Origin: Euphorbia lathyris
Lineage: Eukaryota > Streptophyta > Magnoliopsida > Malpighiales > Euphorbiaceae
DNA: 64,000 bases
Reading direction: 5' to 3'
NCBI RefSeq assembly: GCF_963576675.1
Contig: NC_088919.1
Location: forward strand, 62,206,578 to 62,270,577
In this document: positions 11,326-21,354 of the stretch, piece after piece
How the letters are laid out: every line of letters begins with the position of its first letter
How positions within the stretch are numbered: the stretch's first letter is position 1
Translations under genes and position numbers: made by a program
Notes under the pieces: generated by a model
What the model was told of the DNA's origin: nothing
The model's input: the letters and a program-made list of their open reading frames with translations, nothing else
Databases searched by the model: none

Positions 11326-11611
11326 ATTTAATTTGAAATGCTCAGATTTTGATCTATTTTATATTTTAAATTCATGTATTACTGGTGCAGCTCCATGTTG
11401 TCAAACTGCCTAAGCCACTTATCTATTTGATTAAGTTATCACATGCTTTCCACTACCTTCTATATTTTACATAGACATAGAACTTCAATAGCGAGGAGAA
11501 AGTTGAGTTCTAACTATATCAGTTTGGTATTAGGCGTTTTTATGTAGTACGATAGCTGCTGTTTCCATTAGCCAACATGAATAACTATGAGTCCTATTAA
11601 TAATTGTCAAG

Positions 11612-12087
11612 TTTGCATGAGATTTGGCCCACTTGTTCCCGTTGAAAGTGAGAGGTCATTGATGGAGCATGTAAGGAAAGAATTGAAGCATGAACTAAAA
11701 CAAGTAAGATTCAAGAACAAAAAATATTTAAAAATTGGCGTTCTGCATTTAGGATTACAAAGAGAAGATTGTGGACATTAGGGAGGAAATTCTAAGAGAA
11801 GAGTTGGAAAATTGCTAGAGATACCACCTCTCTCTTAAAAGCTTGGTGGCAATCGCATTCCAAGTGGCCATATCCAACTGTTAGAATGATTTTTTGTTCA
11901 ATAGTTGATCAAACTTTTTGTTTAGGAAGGAGGAAATCCTTTTCTTTTGTTCAATCATTAATTTTTCCTTTTGTTTTAGGAGGAAGACAAAACAAAATTG
12001 ATGCATGAAACAGGCTTGCAGTTAAAACAGATAAATAATTGGTTCATAAACCAAAGAAAAAGGAATTGGCATTCTATTCAATCTAAA
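11612..12087 (+). pseudogene. Class II KNOX homeobox pseudogene fragment, unit 1
   Basis: Three exons in register with KNAT3/4-type genes. Exon A (11612-11703) encodes [19 protein letters not shown] and ELKHELKQ (ELK domain), ending at a GT donor. Exon B (11753-11879) encodes [14 protein letters not shown] and, after a 4-bp deletion plus one more lost base, the remnant of the homeodomain up to the WPYPT position, then GT. Exon C (11980-12087) encodes [17 protein letters not shown] and [15 protein letters not shown], the DNA-recognition helix with WF.N. Introns have AG acceptors. The deletion removes the reading frame where KRRAGK is expected, so it cannot make a KNOX protein. The MEINOX part is absent. 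Confidence 0.9.
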
Positions 12088-12355
12088 TTTTTATTTATTT
12101 TATCATTGGAAATTTTAGTCCAAATAATAAAATAATAAATATCATCAATTAGATTAAATGTTATGATTTAATAAGGAAATTTTTAATTATTATAAATAGT
12201 TTTTAATAATGGGAATTTTATTTATTATAAATAATTTTAGTAACGGAAATTTTAATTATTATAAATACTCTTATTAAAAATTGATAACCATTTATCAATT
12301 TTGGCAAGCAAAATAAGTAGTAATATATATGCAATTGTCTAAACCCACTACAAAA

Positions 12356-12440
12356 AAAAAAATACCCCTATACCAACACTTTTGCAAATGCATTTTTAAA
12401 AAGTGTCACTATAAAAATTAATGATTATGGTGTATTAATG
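12356..12440 (+). mobile_element. CACTA-like terminus, unit 1
   Basis: CACTACAAAAAAA begins at 12356, followed by subterminal-looking repeats (ACCAACACTTTTGCAAATGC, AAAAAGTGTCACTAT). This resembles the CACTACAAGAAAA ends of EnSpm/CACTA elements, with the interior to the right. No matching opposite end (TAGTG) is seen within the unit. Confidence 0.5.
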
Positions 12441-12479
12441 CATTTTTACAAGGCCCATCCTCATACACTTCACTCATTT

Positions 12480-13010
12480 TGGCCCATTATCCTACTGAAA
12501 TGGAAATAACGCATGTTTAGATTCTCAAGCCCATCCACTATCAGATCACAAATCATAACTTAGGTCGTAAATGCAGTCATGTGGCCGAAGAAGATTTCTC
12601 TGTTAGGCGGCGTTTAGATCTAGATCGCAACCCGATCTCCTCTACCTTCTCACTCATCACTTCTTTATTCTTCTCTTTTGGCTCTTCCCATTCTTCTCAG
12701 AACGATTCAGGAATCACAGTATGGAAGGTATGCAAATTCTAATCCTTAAACAACACACCATCTCAATAAATCAATCGATTCCATTCTCGAAGAAATCGTT
12801 TGAAAATTCTGAAAGAAAACAGCATTTGAAAATTCAAATAGTTATTAGCTATTTTTGATACATACTGAGAGTAGAGTAGTTTGAAAGAAAAAAATAGTGT
12901 AAACACATTAGAAAATCAGCTTTTTCGCCTTCCGTTTTTCTGGCTTCCCTTTGTTGAAATGGAACTTCCAATTAGTGGGTTAGTTCTTAAGGTTGTTGGT
13001 TTATATGTAT
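12480..13010 (+). other. Leader-like block of the 2-kb unit, no identifiable product
   Basis: Pyrimidine-rich sequence (TCTCCTCTACCTTCTC) followed by ATGGAAG and a GTATGC donor-like site at about 12721-12733 looks like the 5' leader and first exon of some plant gene. I cannot name the gene. The same block recurs at about 14530-15060 and 16570-17120. Confidence 0.35.
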
Positions 13011-13130
13011 ATATATGGAATATCCACTTTGAGTTATTTTAATTTTCTATGGAAACATCCTAGTTCATTAATCCACTACCTTGTCATTTTCAATGCTCTA
13101 TTATTGACAGATACATGTTTTCGCATATTT

Positions 13131-13375
13131 AGTTTGCTTGTCATTTTGCTTTTTCAATTTGGATGTATTTTTAGTTCGCTTGTCATTTTGCTTTTTCAAT
13201 TTGGATGTATTTTTTATTTGCTTGTCATTTTGCATCTTCAATTTCGATGTATTTTTTGTTTGCTTGTCACTTTGCATCTTCAATTTGGTTGTATTTTTTG
13301 TTTGCTTGTCATTTTGCATCTTCAATTTGGATGTATTTTTTGTTTGCTTGTCATTTTGCATCTTCAATTTGGATT
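13131..13375 (+). repeat. 42-bp minisatellite, unit 2 (about 6 copies)
   Basis: Same repeat as at 11122 with one extra copy and a few substitutions. Copy-number difference between otherwise near-identical units indicates ongoing slippage or unequal exchange. Confidence 0.9.
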
Positions 13376-13659
13376 GATTTAATTTAAAATGCTGAGATTT
13401 TGATCTATTTTATATTTTAAATTCATGTATTACTGGTGCAGCTCCATGTTGTCAAACTGCCTAAGCCACTTATCTATTTGATTAAGTTATCATATGCTTT
13501 CCACTACCTTCTATATTTTACATAGACATAGGACTTCAACAGCGAGGAGAAAGTTGAGTTCTAACTAGATAAGTTTGGTATCAGGCGTTTTTATGTAGTA
13601 CGATAACTGCTGTTTCCATTAGCCAACATGAATAACTTTGAGTCCTATTAATAATTGTC

Positions 13660-14160
13660 AAGTTATCATGAGATTTGGCCAACTTGTTCCCACTCAAAGT
13701 GAGAGGCCATTGATGGAGCATGTAAGGAAAGAATTGAAGCATGAACTGAAACAAGTAAGATTCAAGAACAAAAAATATTTAAAAATGGTATTATTACAGT
13801 GTGGCTGAGCTGCGTTCTTCATTTAGGATTACAAAGAGAAGATTGTGGACATTAGGGAGGAAATTCTAAGAGAAGAGCTGGAAAATTTCCAGGAGATACC
13901 ACCTCTCTCTTAAAAGCTTGGTGGCAATCGCATTCCAAGTGGCCATATCCAACTGTTAGTATGATTTTTTGTTCAATAGTTGATCAAACTTTTTGTCCCG
14001 GAAGGAGGAAATCCTTTTCTTTTGTTCAATCATGAATTTTTCCTTTTGTTTTAGGAGGAAGACAAAAAAAAATTGCTGCATGAAAGTGGCTTGCAGTTAA
14101 AGCAGATAAATAATTGGTTCATAAACCAAAGAAAAAGGAATTGGCATTCTATTCAATCCA
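13660..14160 (+). pseudogene. Class II KNOX homeobox pseudogene fragment, unit 2
   Basis: Exon A ends at 13754 before GTAAG; exon B is 13827-13954; exon C starts at 14055. The same 4-bp deletion in the homeodomain arm as in the other units is present, so the lesion predates the amplification. Splice dinucleotides are conserved. Exon C still reads the helix-3 motif [14 protein letters not shown]. Confidence 0.88.
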
Positions 14161-14420
14161 AATTTTTATTTATTTTATCATTGGAAATTTTAGTCCAAAT
14201 AATAAAATAATAAATATCATTAATTAGAGTAAATGTTATGATTTAATAAGGAAATTTTTAATTATTATAAATAGTTTTTAATAATGGGAATTTTATTTAT
14301 TATAAATAATTTTAGTAACGGAAATTTTAATTATTATAAATACTCTTATTAAAAATTGATAACCATTTATCAATTTTGGCAAGCAAAATAAGTAGTAATA
14401 TATATGCAATTGTCTAAACC

Positions 14421-14500
14421 CACTACAAAAAAATACCTCTATACCAACACTTTTGCAAATGCATTTTTAAAAAGTGTCACTATAAAAATTAATGATTATG
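14421..14500 (+). mobile_element. CACTA-like terminus, unit 2
   Basis: CACTACAAAAAAATACC begins at 14421 with the same subterminal sequence as in unit 1. Confidence 0.48.
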
Positions 14501-15184
14501 GTGTATTAATGCATCTTTACAAGGCCCATCCTCCTACACTTCACTCATTTTGGCCCATTATCCTACTGAAATGGAAATAACGCATGTATAGATTCTCAAG
14601 CCCATCAACTATCAGATCACAAATCATAACTTAGGTCGTAAATGCAGTCATGTGGCCGAAGAAGATTTCTCTGTTAGGCGGCGTTTAGATCTAGATCGAA
14701 ACCCGATCTCCTCTACCTTCTCCCTCATCACTTCTCTATTCTTCTCTTTTGGCTCTTCCCATTCTTCTCAGAATGATTCAGGAATCACAGTATGGAAGGT
14801 ATGCAAATTCTAATCCTAAAACAACACACTATCTCAATAAATCAATCGATTTCCATTCTCGAAGAAATCGTTTGAAAATTCTGAAAGAAAACAGCATCTG
14901 AAAATTCAAATAGTTATTAGCTATTTTTGATTCATACTGAGAGTATAGCAGTTTGAAAGAAAAAAATAGTGTGAACACCTTAGAAAATCAGCTTTTTCGC
15001 CTTCCATTTTATGGAACTTCCAATTAGTGGGCTAGTTCTTAAGGTGGTTGGTTTATATGTATATATATATGGAATATCCACTTTGAGTTATTTTAATTTT
15101 CTATGGAAATATCCTAGTTCATTAATCCACTACCTTGTCATTTTCAATGCTCTATTATTGACAGATACATGTTTTCGCATATTT

Positions 15185-15415
15185 AGTTTGCTTGTCATTT
15201 TGCTTTTTCAATTTGGATGTATTTTTAGTTTGCTTGTCATTTTGCTTTCTCAATTTGGATGTATTTTTAGTTTGCTTGTCATTTTGCTTTCTCAATTTGG
15301 ATGTATTTTTTGTTTGCTTGTCATTTTGCATCTTCATTTTTTGTTTGCTTGTCATTTTGCATCTTCAATTTGGATGTATTTTTCTTTTTCTTGTCATTTT
15401 GCATCTTCAATTTGG
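15185..15415 (+). repeat. 42-bp minisatellite, unit 3 (5 full copies plus one shortened copy)
   Basis: One internal repeat is shortened by deletion (CATCTTCATTTTTTGTTTGC). Otherwise as in the other units. Confidence 0.88.
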
Positions 15416-15705
15416 ATTAATTTAATTTAAAATGCTCAGATTTTGATCTATTTTATATTTTAAATTCATGTATTACTGGTGCAGCTCCATGTTGTCAAAC
15501 TGCCTAAGCCACTTATCTATTTGATTAAGTTATCATATGCTTTCCACTCCCTTCTATATTTTACATAGACATAGGACTTCAACAGCTAGGAGAAAGTTGA
15601 GTTCTAACTAGATAAGTTTGGTATCAGGCGTTTTTATGTAGTACGATAGCTGCTATTTCCATTAGCCAACATGAATAACTATGAGTCCAATTAATAATTG
15701 TCAAG

Positions 15706-16204
15706 TTTGCATGAGATTTGGCCCACTTGTTCCCACTGAAAGTGAGAGGTCATTGATGGAGCATGTAAGGAAAGAATTGAAGCATGAACTGAAACAAGTA
15801 AGATTCAAGAACAAAAAATATTTAAAAATGGTATTATTACAGTGTGGCTGAGCTGCGTTCTGCATTTAGGATTACAAAGAGAAGATTGTGGACATTAGGG
15901 AGGAAATTCTAAGAGAAGAGCTAGAAAATTGCCAGGAGATACCACCTCTCTCTTAAAAGCTTGGTGGCAATCGCATTCCAAGTGGCCATATCCAACTGTT
16001 AGTATGATTTTTTTGCTCAATAGTTGATCAAACTTTTTGTTCGGGAAGCAGGAAATCCTTTTCTTTTGTTCAATCATGAATTTTTCCTTTTGTTTTAGGA
16101 GGAAGACAAAACAAAATTGGTGCATGAAACTGGCTTGTAGTTAAAGCAGATAAATAATTGGTTCATAAACCAAAGAAAAAGGAATTGGCATTCTATTCAA
16201 TCCA
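15706..16204 (+). pseudogene. Class II KNOX homeobox pseudogene fragment, unit 3
   Basis: Exon A ends at 15797, exon B is 15870-15997 and exon C starts at 16099. The shared 4-bp deletion is present. In exon C the GLQLKQ motif carries an extra nonsense codon (TAG for the expected CAG, about 16138), private to this unit. Confidence 0.88.
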
Positions 16205-16456
16205 AATTTTTATTTATTTTATCTTTGGAAATTTTAGTCCAAATAATAAATATCATTAATTAGAGTAAATGTTATGATTTAATAAGGAAATTTCTAATTA
16301 TTATAAATAGTTTTTAATAATAGGAATTTTATTTATTATAAATAATTTTAGTAACGAAAATTTTAATTATTATAAATACTCTTAGTAAAAATTGATAACC
16401 ATTTATCAATTTTGGCAAGCAAAATAAGTAGTAATATATATGCAATTGTCTAAACC

Positions 16457-16540
16457 CACTACAAAAAAAAACCCATATACCAACACTTTTGCAAATGTAT
16501 TTTTAAAAAGTGTCACTATAAAAATTAATGATTATGGTGT
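16457..16540 (+). mobile_element. CACTA-like terminus, unit 3
   Basis: CACTACAAAAAAAA begins at 16457, with the same subterminal repeats as in units 1 and 2. Confidence 0.48.
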
Positions 16541-17239
16541 ATTAATGCATTTTTACAAGGCCCATCCTCATACACTTCACTCATTTTGGCCCATTATCCT
16601 ACTGAAATGGAAATAACGCATGTTTAGATTCTCAAGCCCATCCACTATCAGATCACAAATCATAACTTAGGTCGTAAATGCAGTCATATGGCCGAAGAAG
16701 ATTTCTCTGTTAGGCGGCGTTTAGATCTAGATCGCAACCCGATCTCCTCTACCTTCTCCCTCATCACTTCTCTATTCTTCTCTTTTGGCTCTTCCCATTC
16801 TTCTCAGAACGATTCAGGAATCACAGTATGGAAGGTATGCAAATTCTAATCCTAAAACAACACACCATCTCAATAAATCAATCGATTTCCATTCTCGAAG
16901 AAATCGTTTGAAAATTCTGAAAGAAAACAGCATCTGAGAATTCAAATAGTTATTAGCTATTTTTTGATACATACTGAGAGTATAGTAGTTTGAAATAAAA
17001 AAAATAGTGTGAACACCTTAGAAAATCAGCTTTTTCGCCTTCCATTTTCTGGCTTCCCTTTGTTGAAAAGAAACTTCCAATTAGTGGGCTAGTTCTTAAG
17101 GTTGTTGGTTTATATGTATATATATGGAATATCCACTTTGAGTTATTTTAATTTTCTATAGAAACATCCTAGTTCATTAATCCACTACCTTGTCATTTTC
17201 AATGCTCTATTATTGATAGATACGTGTTTTCGCATATTT

Positions 17240-17400
17240 AGTTTGTTTGTCATTTTGCTTTTTCAATTTGGATGTATTTTTAGTTTGCTTGTCATTTTGC
17301 TTTTTCAATTTGGATGTATTTTTTTTTTGCTTGTCATTTTGCATCTTCAATTTGGATGTATTTTTTGTTTGCTTGTCATTTTGCATCTTCAATTTGGATT
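17240..17400 (+). repeat. 42-bp minisatellite, unit 4 (about 4 copies)
   Basis: The shortest version of the minisatellite, in the truncated last unit. Confidence 0.88.
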
Positions 17401-17694
17401 GATTTAATTTAAAATGCTGAGATTTTGATCTATTTTATATTTTAAATTCCTGTATTACTGGTGCAGCTCCATGTTGTCAAACTGCCTAAGCCACTTATCT
17501 ATTTGATTAAGTTATCACATGCTTTCCACTACCTTCTATATTTTACATAGACATATATATGACTTCAATAGCTAGAAGAAAGTTGAGTTCTAACTAGATC
17601 AGTTTGGTATCAGGCGTTTTTATGTAGTACGATAGCTGCTGTTTCCATTAGCCAACTTCAATAACTATGAGTCCTATTAATAATTGTCAAGTTT

Positions 17695-18074
17695 GGATGT
17701 AGTAAATGAGGCTCATCCGTCTTTGGACAGCTAAATGAGCCAATCTGTCCTTGGTTTTCCAAATTACATGCTTTTATTTTATATTGGAATTTATTTCTTT
17801 CATAGCATTGTTTATAATATAATTGATCACTGCATTTTCTTGTTTCTATTTACAGGTGAATGGAAATCTTATAAAATAATCAAATTAAAGTACTTGATTT
17901 GCCTTGCTTATCAATTCTCATATGTTGTTTTGCTTATCATTTGAGAGTCCATCAAGTTAGCATATCTGTTTTTCCTTTTCCATCAGGTTAATAAGACAAA
18001 GTTGAAGCATGATGACATCAAATTGTGAAACATGTTAAAGTTGCATCATATTAAATATGCTTAAGTTTAGGTAC
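17695..18074. other. Unassigned AT-rich spacer
   Basis: Homology to the 2-kb unit stops at about 17694. The stretch begins with a small inverted pair (GGCTCAT ... ATGAGCC) and contains no recognisable coding sequence; a short open frame at 17735-17944 has no family features. Confidence 0.6.
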
Positions 18075-18359
18075 TATAGATACAAGGCCGATCCTGAGAT
18101 TCTAGAAGCCTAGGGGCAAAGTACCGAATGAGGGCCCTAATAAATAATTGCAAGTAAAAATGTCAGACAAAAATTACTTAAAAATAACACATTTTTATTA
18201 CACGTAACAATAGATCTAATAAAAAATCAAATTTCAACTAAATAAGTTATTTTATTTCGAATTAAATATCAGTTGCTCATACAAAATATTATCTATGAGC
18301 ATTCTAGATGCAAAAGCACTAAAAATAGTGTTGCATCAATATTCTCTCAACATTTTATC

Positions 18360-18485
18360 TTTTTTAAGATGTTGATAATCTTAAATATTTTTTCAATAAT
18401 TTTAACTCCGAAAATATTCTTTCAACAGATACAACAGTCATTGACATAGTTAAGAGGATTCGAAATGCAATTGAAATATTTGGAT
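18360..18485 (-). pseudogene. hAT transposase C-terminal dimerisation domain remnant
   Basis: On the minus strand one frame reads NISIAFRILLTMSMTVVSVE and then RIFSELKLLKKYLRLSTS, matching the hAT dimerisation motif (usually VASAERSFSKLKLIKTYLRS). The frame stops just afterwards. Only this most conserved tail is recognisable. Confidence 0.75.
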
Positions 18486-18670
18486 AATAATATACTGCTT
18501 TGACAAATTAAAAAAATTCAAATGCCAACATCAATCATTTTGGCTAAAGAATTTGCAACACTTTCAATTCTGAATAACCATCACGTGCATCTACATGCGA
18601 AAAATTATTATAAGAAAAACTAATCATAAATTTGTATGTTGTAATTGTTTAGGCCTATGAATTATATTTA

Positions 18671-19077
18671 GGCCTAATACACAAATAACCCTTGAACTTG
18701 TCCAAATATTGTAACTGCCCCCTCCAACTTTCAATTGTAACAACTTAACCCTTAAACTTGTCCAATTGTAAGATATAACCGCAAATTGGGAATTTTTTTA
18801 CCCCGTACTTGAAGCAACCGTAAAAACGCTTCCTCGGATTCGTATCACGCCAAAGATCTGTTTATCACACTCCACGAGCATTGCAGTTTTTGTATTTCAC
18901 GTGTTTCTTCAATTGCATTCTATGTCAGCAATTTGGGGTTATGTTTTACAATTGGATAATTTTGAGAGGTTATGTTTTACAATTGGACAAGTTTGAGGGG
19001 TAAGTTGTTACAATTGAAAGTTCGGGGGGCAATTGGAATATTTGGACAAGTTCATGGGGTTATTTGTGTATTAGGCC
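18671..19077. mobile_element. MITE with GGCCTAATAC termini and 9-bp TSD (407 bp)
   Basis: It starts GGCCTAATACACAAATAACC and ends with the inverse (GGTTATTTGTGTATTAGGCC), and its arms are long imperfect inverted repeats. A perfect 9-bp duplication TTATATTTA flanks it (18662-18670, 19078-19086), suggesting a Mutator-type mobiliser. A second member of the family is at 40178-45506. Confidence 0.9.
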
Positions 19078-19344
19078 TTATATTTATTGTCATTTCATCT
19101 TTTGAGATTTTAATTTCTGTATTTTTTATAAAAAAAACATTATTTTTAGACCATTTCCTCCCTTATGCTTAAATGTGCATTGCTTATTGTTTAGGCCTAA
19201 AAGTATCTATGTAACAGTTACAGCTTTTAAGATTTAATTTTAACATTTTTTTAGAAAAAAATATTATTTTTGGGGCCCTTCCATCCCTGGGGCCTTAGGC
19301 AGGCGCCCCTCCTGCCCATACCCAGGGACGACCCTGTATAGATA

Positions 19345-19736
19345 TATTTTACCTTATCTTTTAATAATATGTCATATGAACTTTAGTATTAGGTTAGTTG
19401 ATCATAAAAAGGATCTGCTATTATAAATTATGCAAGTGTTTACACTGTAAAGCTATCTTTCAACTTCCAACCTCTTATTTGCACGTTTTATTTATTCTTA
19501 AGATTAAATTGGGACATAAGCTATCAATCTCTCTTATATTATATATGATGCTCAAAAGAGTTCAAAAGAAAAAAGAAAATTAAACTCATTATTTTACCTT
19601 ATCTTTTAATAATGTCATATGAAATTATTTATATTTGTTACGTTATATATTTTCTATCTTTATCAGTATGTATCATAACTTTTTTTTTGTAATTTAGGAC
19701 TTCCTAAATTGACTCTTAGTCTAGAAGTTTTTATAA
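19345..19736 (+). other. AT-rich leader of the CACTA transposase pseudogene
   Basis: No coding sequence. A polypyrimidine tract and TAATTTAG at about 19682-19698 look like a 3' splice site of a 5'-leader intron just upstream of the ATG at 19737. The element's own CACTA end was not found here. Confidence 0.45.
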
Positions 19737-21240
19737 ATGGATAGAAGATGGATGAGTCAACATAGATGTAGTTCTGAATATAGAGGTAGGGTTGAGGAAT
19801 TTATCGAACTTGCCTTGCGTAATGCTTCTGAAGATGGGAAAATTATTTGTCCTTGTGTGAACTGTGATAATTGTTTCCTTTAAACATCAACTGTAGTTAG
19901 AGAACATTTAGTATGTGATGGTTTTCTCAAGGGATATACGAGGCGGGTACTTCATGGAGAAGAATTTAGTAGTTCAACCTCTTTTACCTTTTCAAACCCT
20001 ATACTTCATTCTAATATTGAACCCGTCCAACCATGTGATAATCAGAAGACTTCCCAACTTCCAAATAATATGGCTATGTTGTTACGTGATGCTCTAAGTG
20101 TTGTAGATCAAGTGAATGGTGATAGGTTATATATGGATGGTTTAAGCAACGAAGTAGAAAATGAACAAAATGATGTAGCAGTCGAGGAAAATGATGGAGA
20201 ACATGTTGGAGGAACTTTAGAAATGGAGAAAAATGAATTTCAAACATTATTGGAAACTATGGGTGAAGAACTCTATCCAGGGTACAAAAACTTTTCTAAA
20301 CTAACTTTCATATTACATTTATATCATCTAAAATGTTTAAATGGTTGGACAAATAAGTCTTTTACTATGTTGTTAGAGTTATTGATTGATGCATTTCCTG
20401 AAGGTGTACTATTGCCCAAGTCTTTTTATGAGTCTAAGAAAATAGTTAGTGCATTAAGACTTGATTATGAAAAGATTCATTCTTGTCCAAATCATTGTAT
20501 GCTATTTTGGGGTGATAGAGAAAATGATGAATCATGCCATGTTTCTAGATCTTCACGATGGAAAGTAAAAAAGGGAGAGAAAAATGCGTATAATGTTGGT
20601 GATGTGGAAAACCGTTGTGAATTAAAAAAGAAACCAGCAAAAATATAGCGATATTTCCCTTTAATACCTAGGCTGATAAGATTGTTTTCCTCAACAAAAA
20701 CATCTAATTATATGAGGTGGCATGAAGAATGTCGCAAAAAGGATGGTTTACTTAGGTATCCTGCAGATGGAGAAGCATGGAAAGCTTTTGATGTTTGTTA
20801 TCCAGATTTTTCCTCTGATGTTAGGAATGTTAGGCTTGCTCTTTCTAGTGATGGTTTTAACCCTTATAGAACAATGAACACTACTTATAGTATTTGGCAT
20901 GTGGTATTGATCACATATAATATGTCACCTTGGAGTTGTATGAAACGAACTTCGTTTATCTTATCAATGATCATTCCAGGTGAGAAAGGTCCAGGAAACA
21001 ACATTGATATTTATTTGCAACCTCTATTTGAAGAATTGAATCAGTTGTGGGAAGGGGTAGATACATATGATGGCTCCAATAAACAATTTTTAAAAATGCG
21101 AGCTGCATTAATGTGGACCATAAATGATTTTCCAGCTTATTCTTATTTATCTGGTTGGAGCACAAAAGGTAAGTTTGCATGTCCTTGTTGTGCCGAATCA
21201 ACTTGTTCAGAATGGTTGCATAATAGTGGAAAAAATTGTT
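19737..21240 (+). pseudogene. CACTA (En/Spm) transposase pseudogene, 5' portion, cut by the satellite
   Basis: One frame runs from ATG 19737 with only two nonsense codons (TAA 19881-19883, TAG 20646-20648). The N-terminus MDRRWMSQHR ... CPCVNC matches the plant transposase-associated domain (PF13963 type); after an acidic linker, RLIRLFSSTKTSNYMRWHEE, WKAFDVCYPDF, GFNPY and GPGNNIDIYLQPLFEELNQL match the TNP2 transposase domain (PF02992 type). Coding stops inside the domain's Cys-rich part (GKFACPCC ... NSGKNC), exactly where the 16-bp satellite starts. No continuation was found right of the satellite at 32013. Confidence 0.9.
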
Positions 21241-21303
21241 CTGAAACATCACTGAATTGAAACATTATTAAATTGAAACATCATTGAACAGAAAAATTTC
21301 CAT

Positions 21304-21354
21304 TCAGTAATGTTTTAGTTTAGTAATATTTCAGTTGAGTAATGTTTTAGTTCG
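21304..21354 (-). repeat. Inverted block 1 of the 16-bp satellite
   Basis: About three units read TTCAGTAATGTTTTAGTTTA, the reverse complement of the array consensus, close to the left edge of the array. Confidence 0.85.

Larger units (their letters stand above)
11010..17694 (+). repeat. Tandem array of a 2.01-2.06 kb unit (3 long copies plus a truncated fourth)
   Basis: The landmark TATCCACTTTGAG recurs at 11011, 13021, 15075 and 17130, giving periods of 2010, 2054 and 2055 bp. Units look nearly identical by eye, with small indels. Each full unit holds, in order, a 42-bp minisatellite, three exons of a class II KNOX pseudogene, an AT-rich tract, a CACTA-like terminus, and a block that looks like a 5' leader ending ATGGAAG/GTATGC. 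The first unit is cut on its left by the Sirevirus LTR; the fourth loses homology at about 17694, before the first KNOX exon. Confidence 0.93.
18083..19336 (-). mobile_element. Degenerate hAT transposon with 8-bp TSD
   Basis: Ends CAAGGCCGATCCTGAG and, reversed, CAGGGTCGTCCCTGGG form an imperfect terminal inverted repeat of the CAGGGCCGGCCCTG class known from plant hAT elements. A perfect 8-bp duplication TATAGATA flanks it (18075-18082 and 19337-19344), as expected for hAT. A transposase C-terminal remnant lies inside on the minus strand, and a MITE is nested at 18671-19077. Confidence 0.88.

Noticed and set aside
11128..17407. Repeated open frames with a hydrophobic 14-residue period on the plus strand and Lys/Asn/Gln-rich frames on the minus strand
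   Set aside because: They follow directly from the 42-bp minisatellite (42 is divisible by 3), start and stop at its edges, and have no family match.
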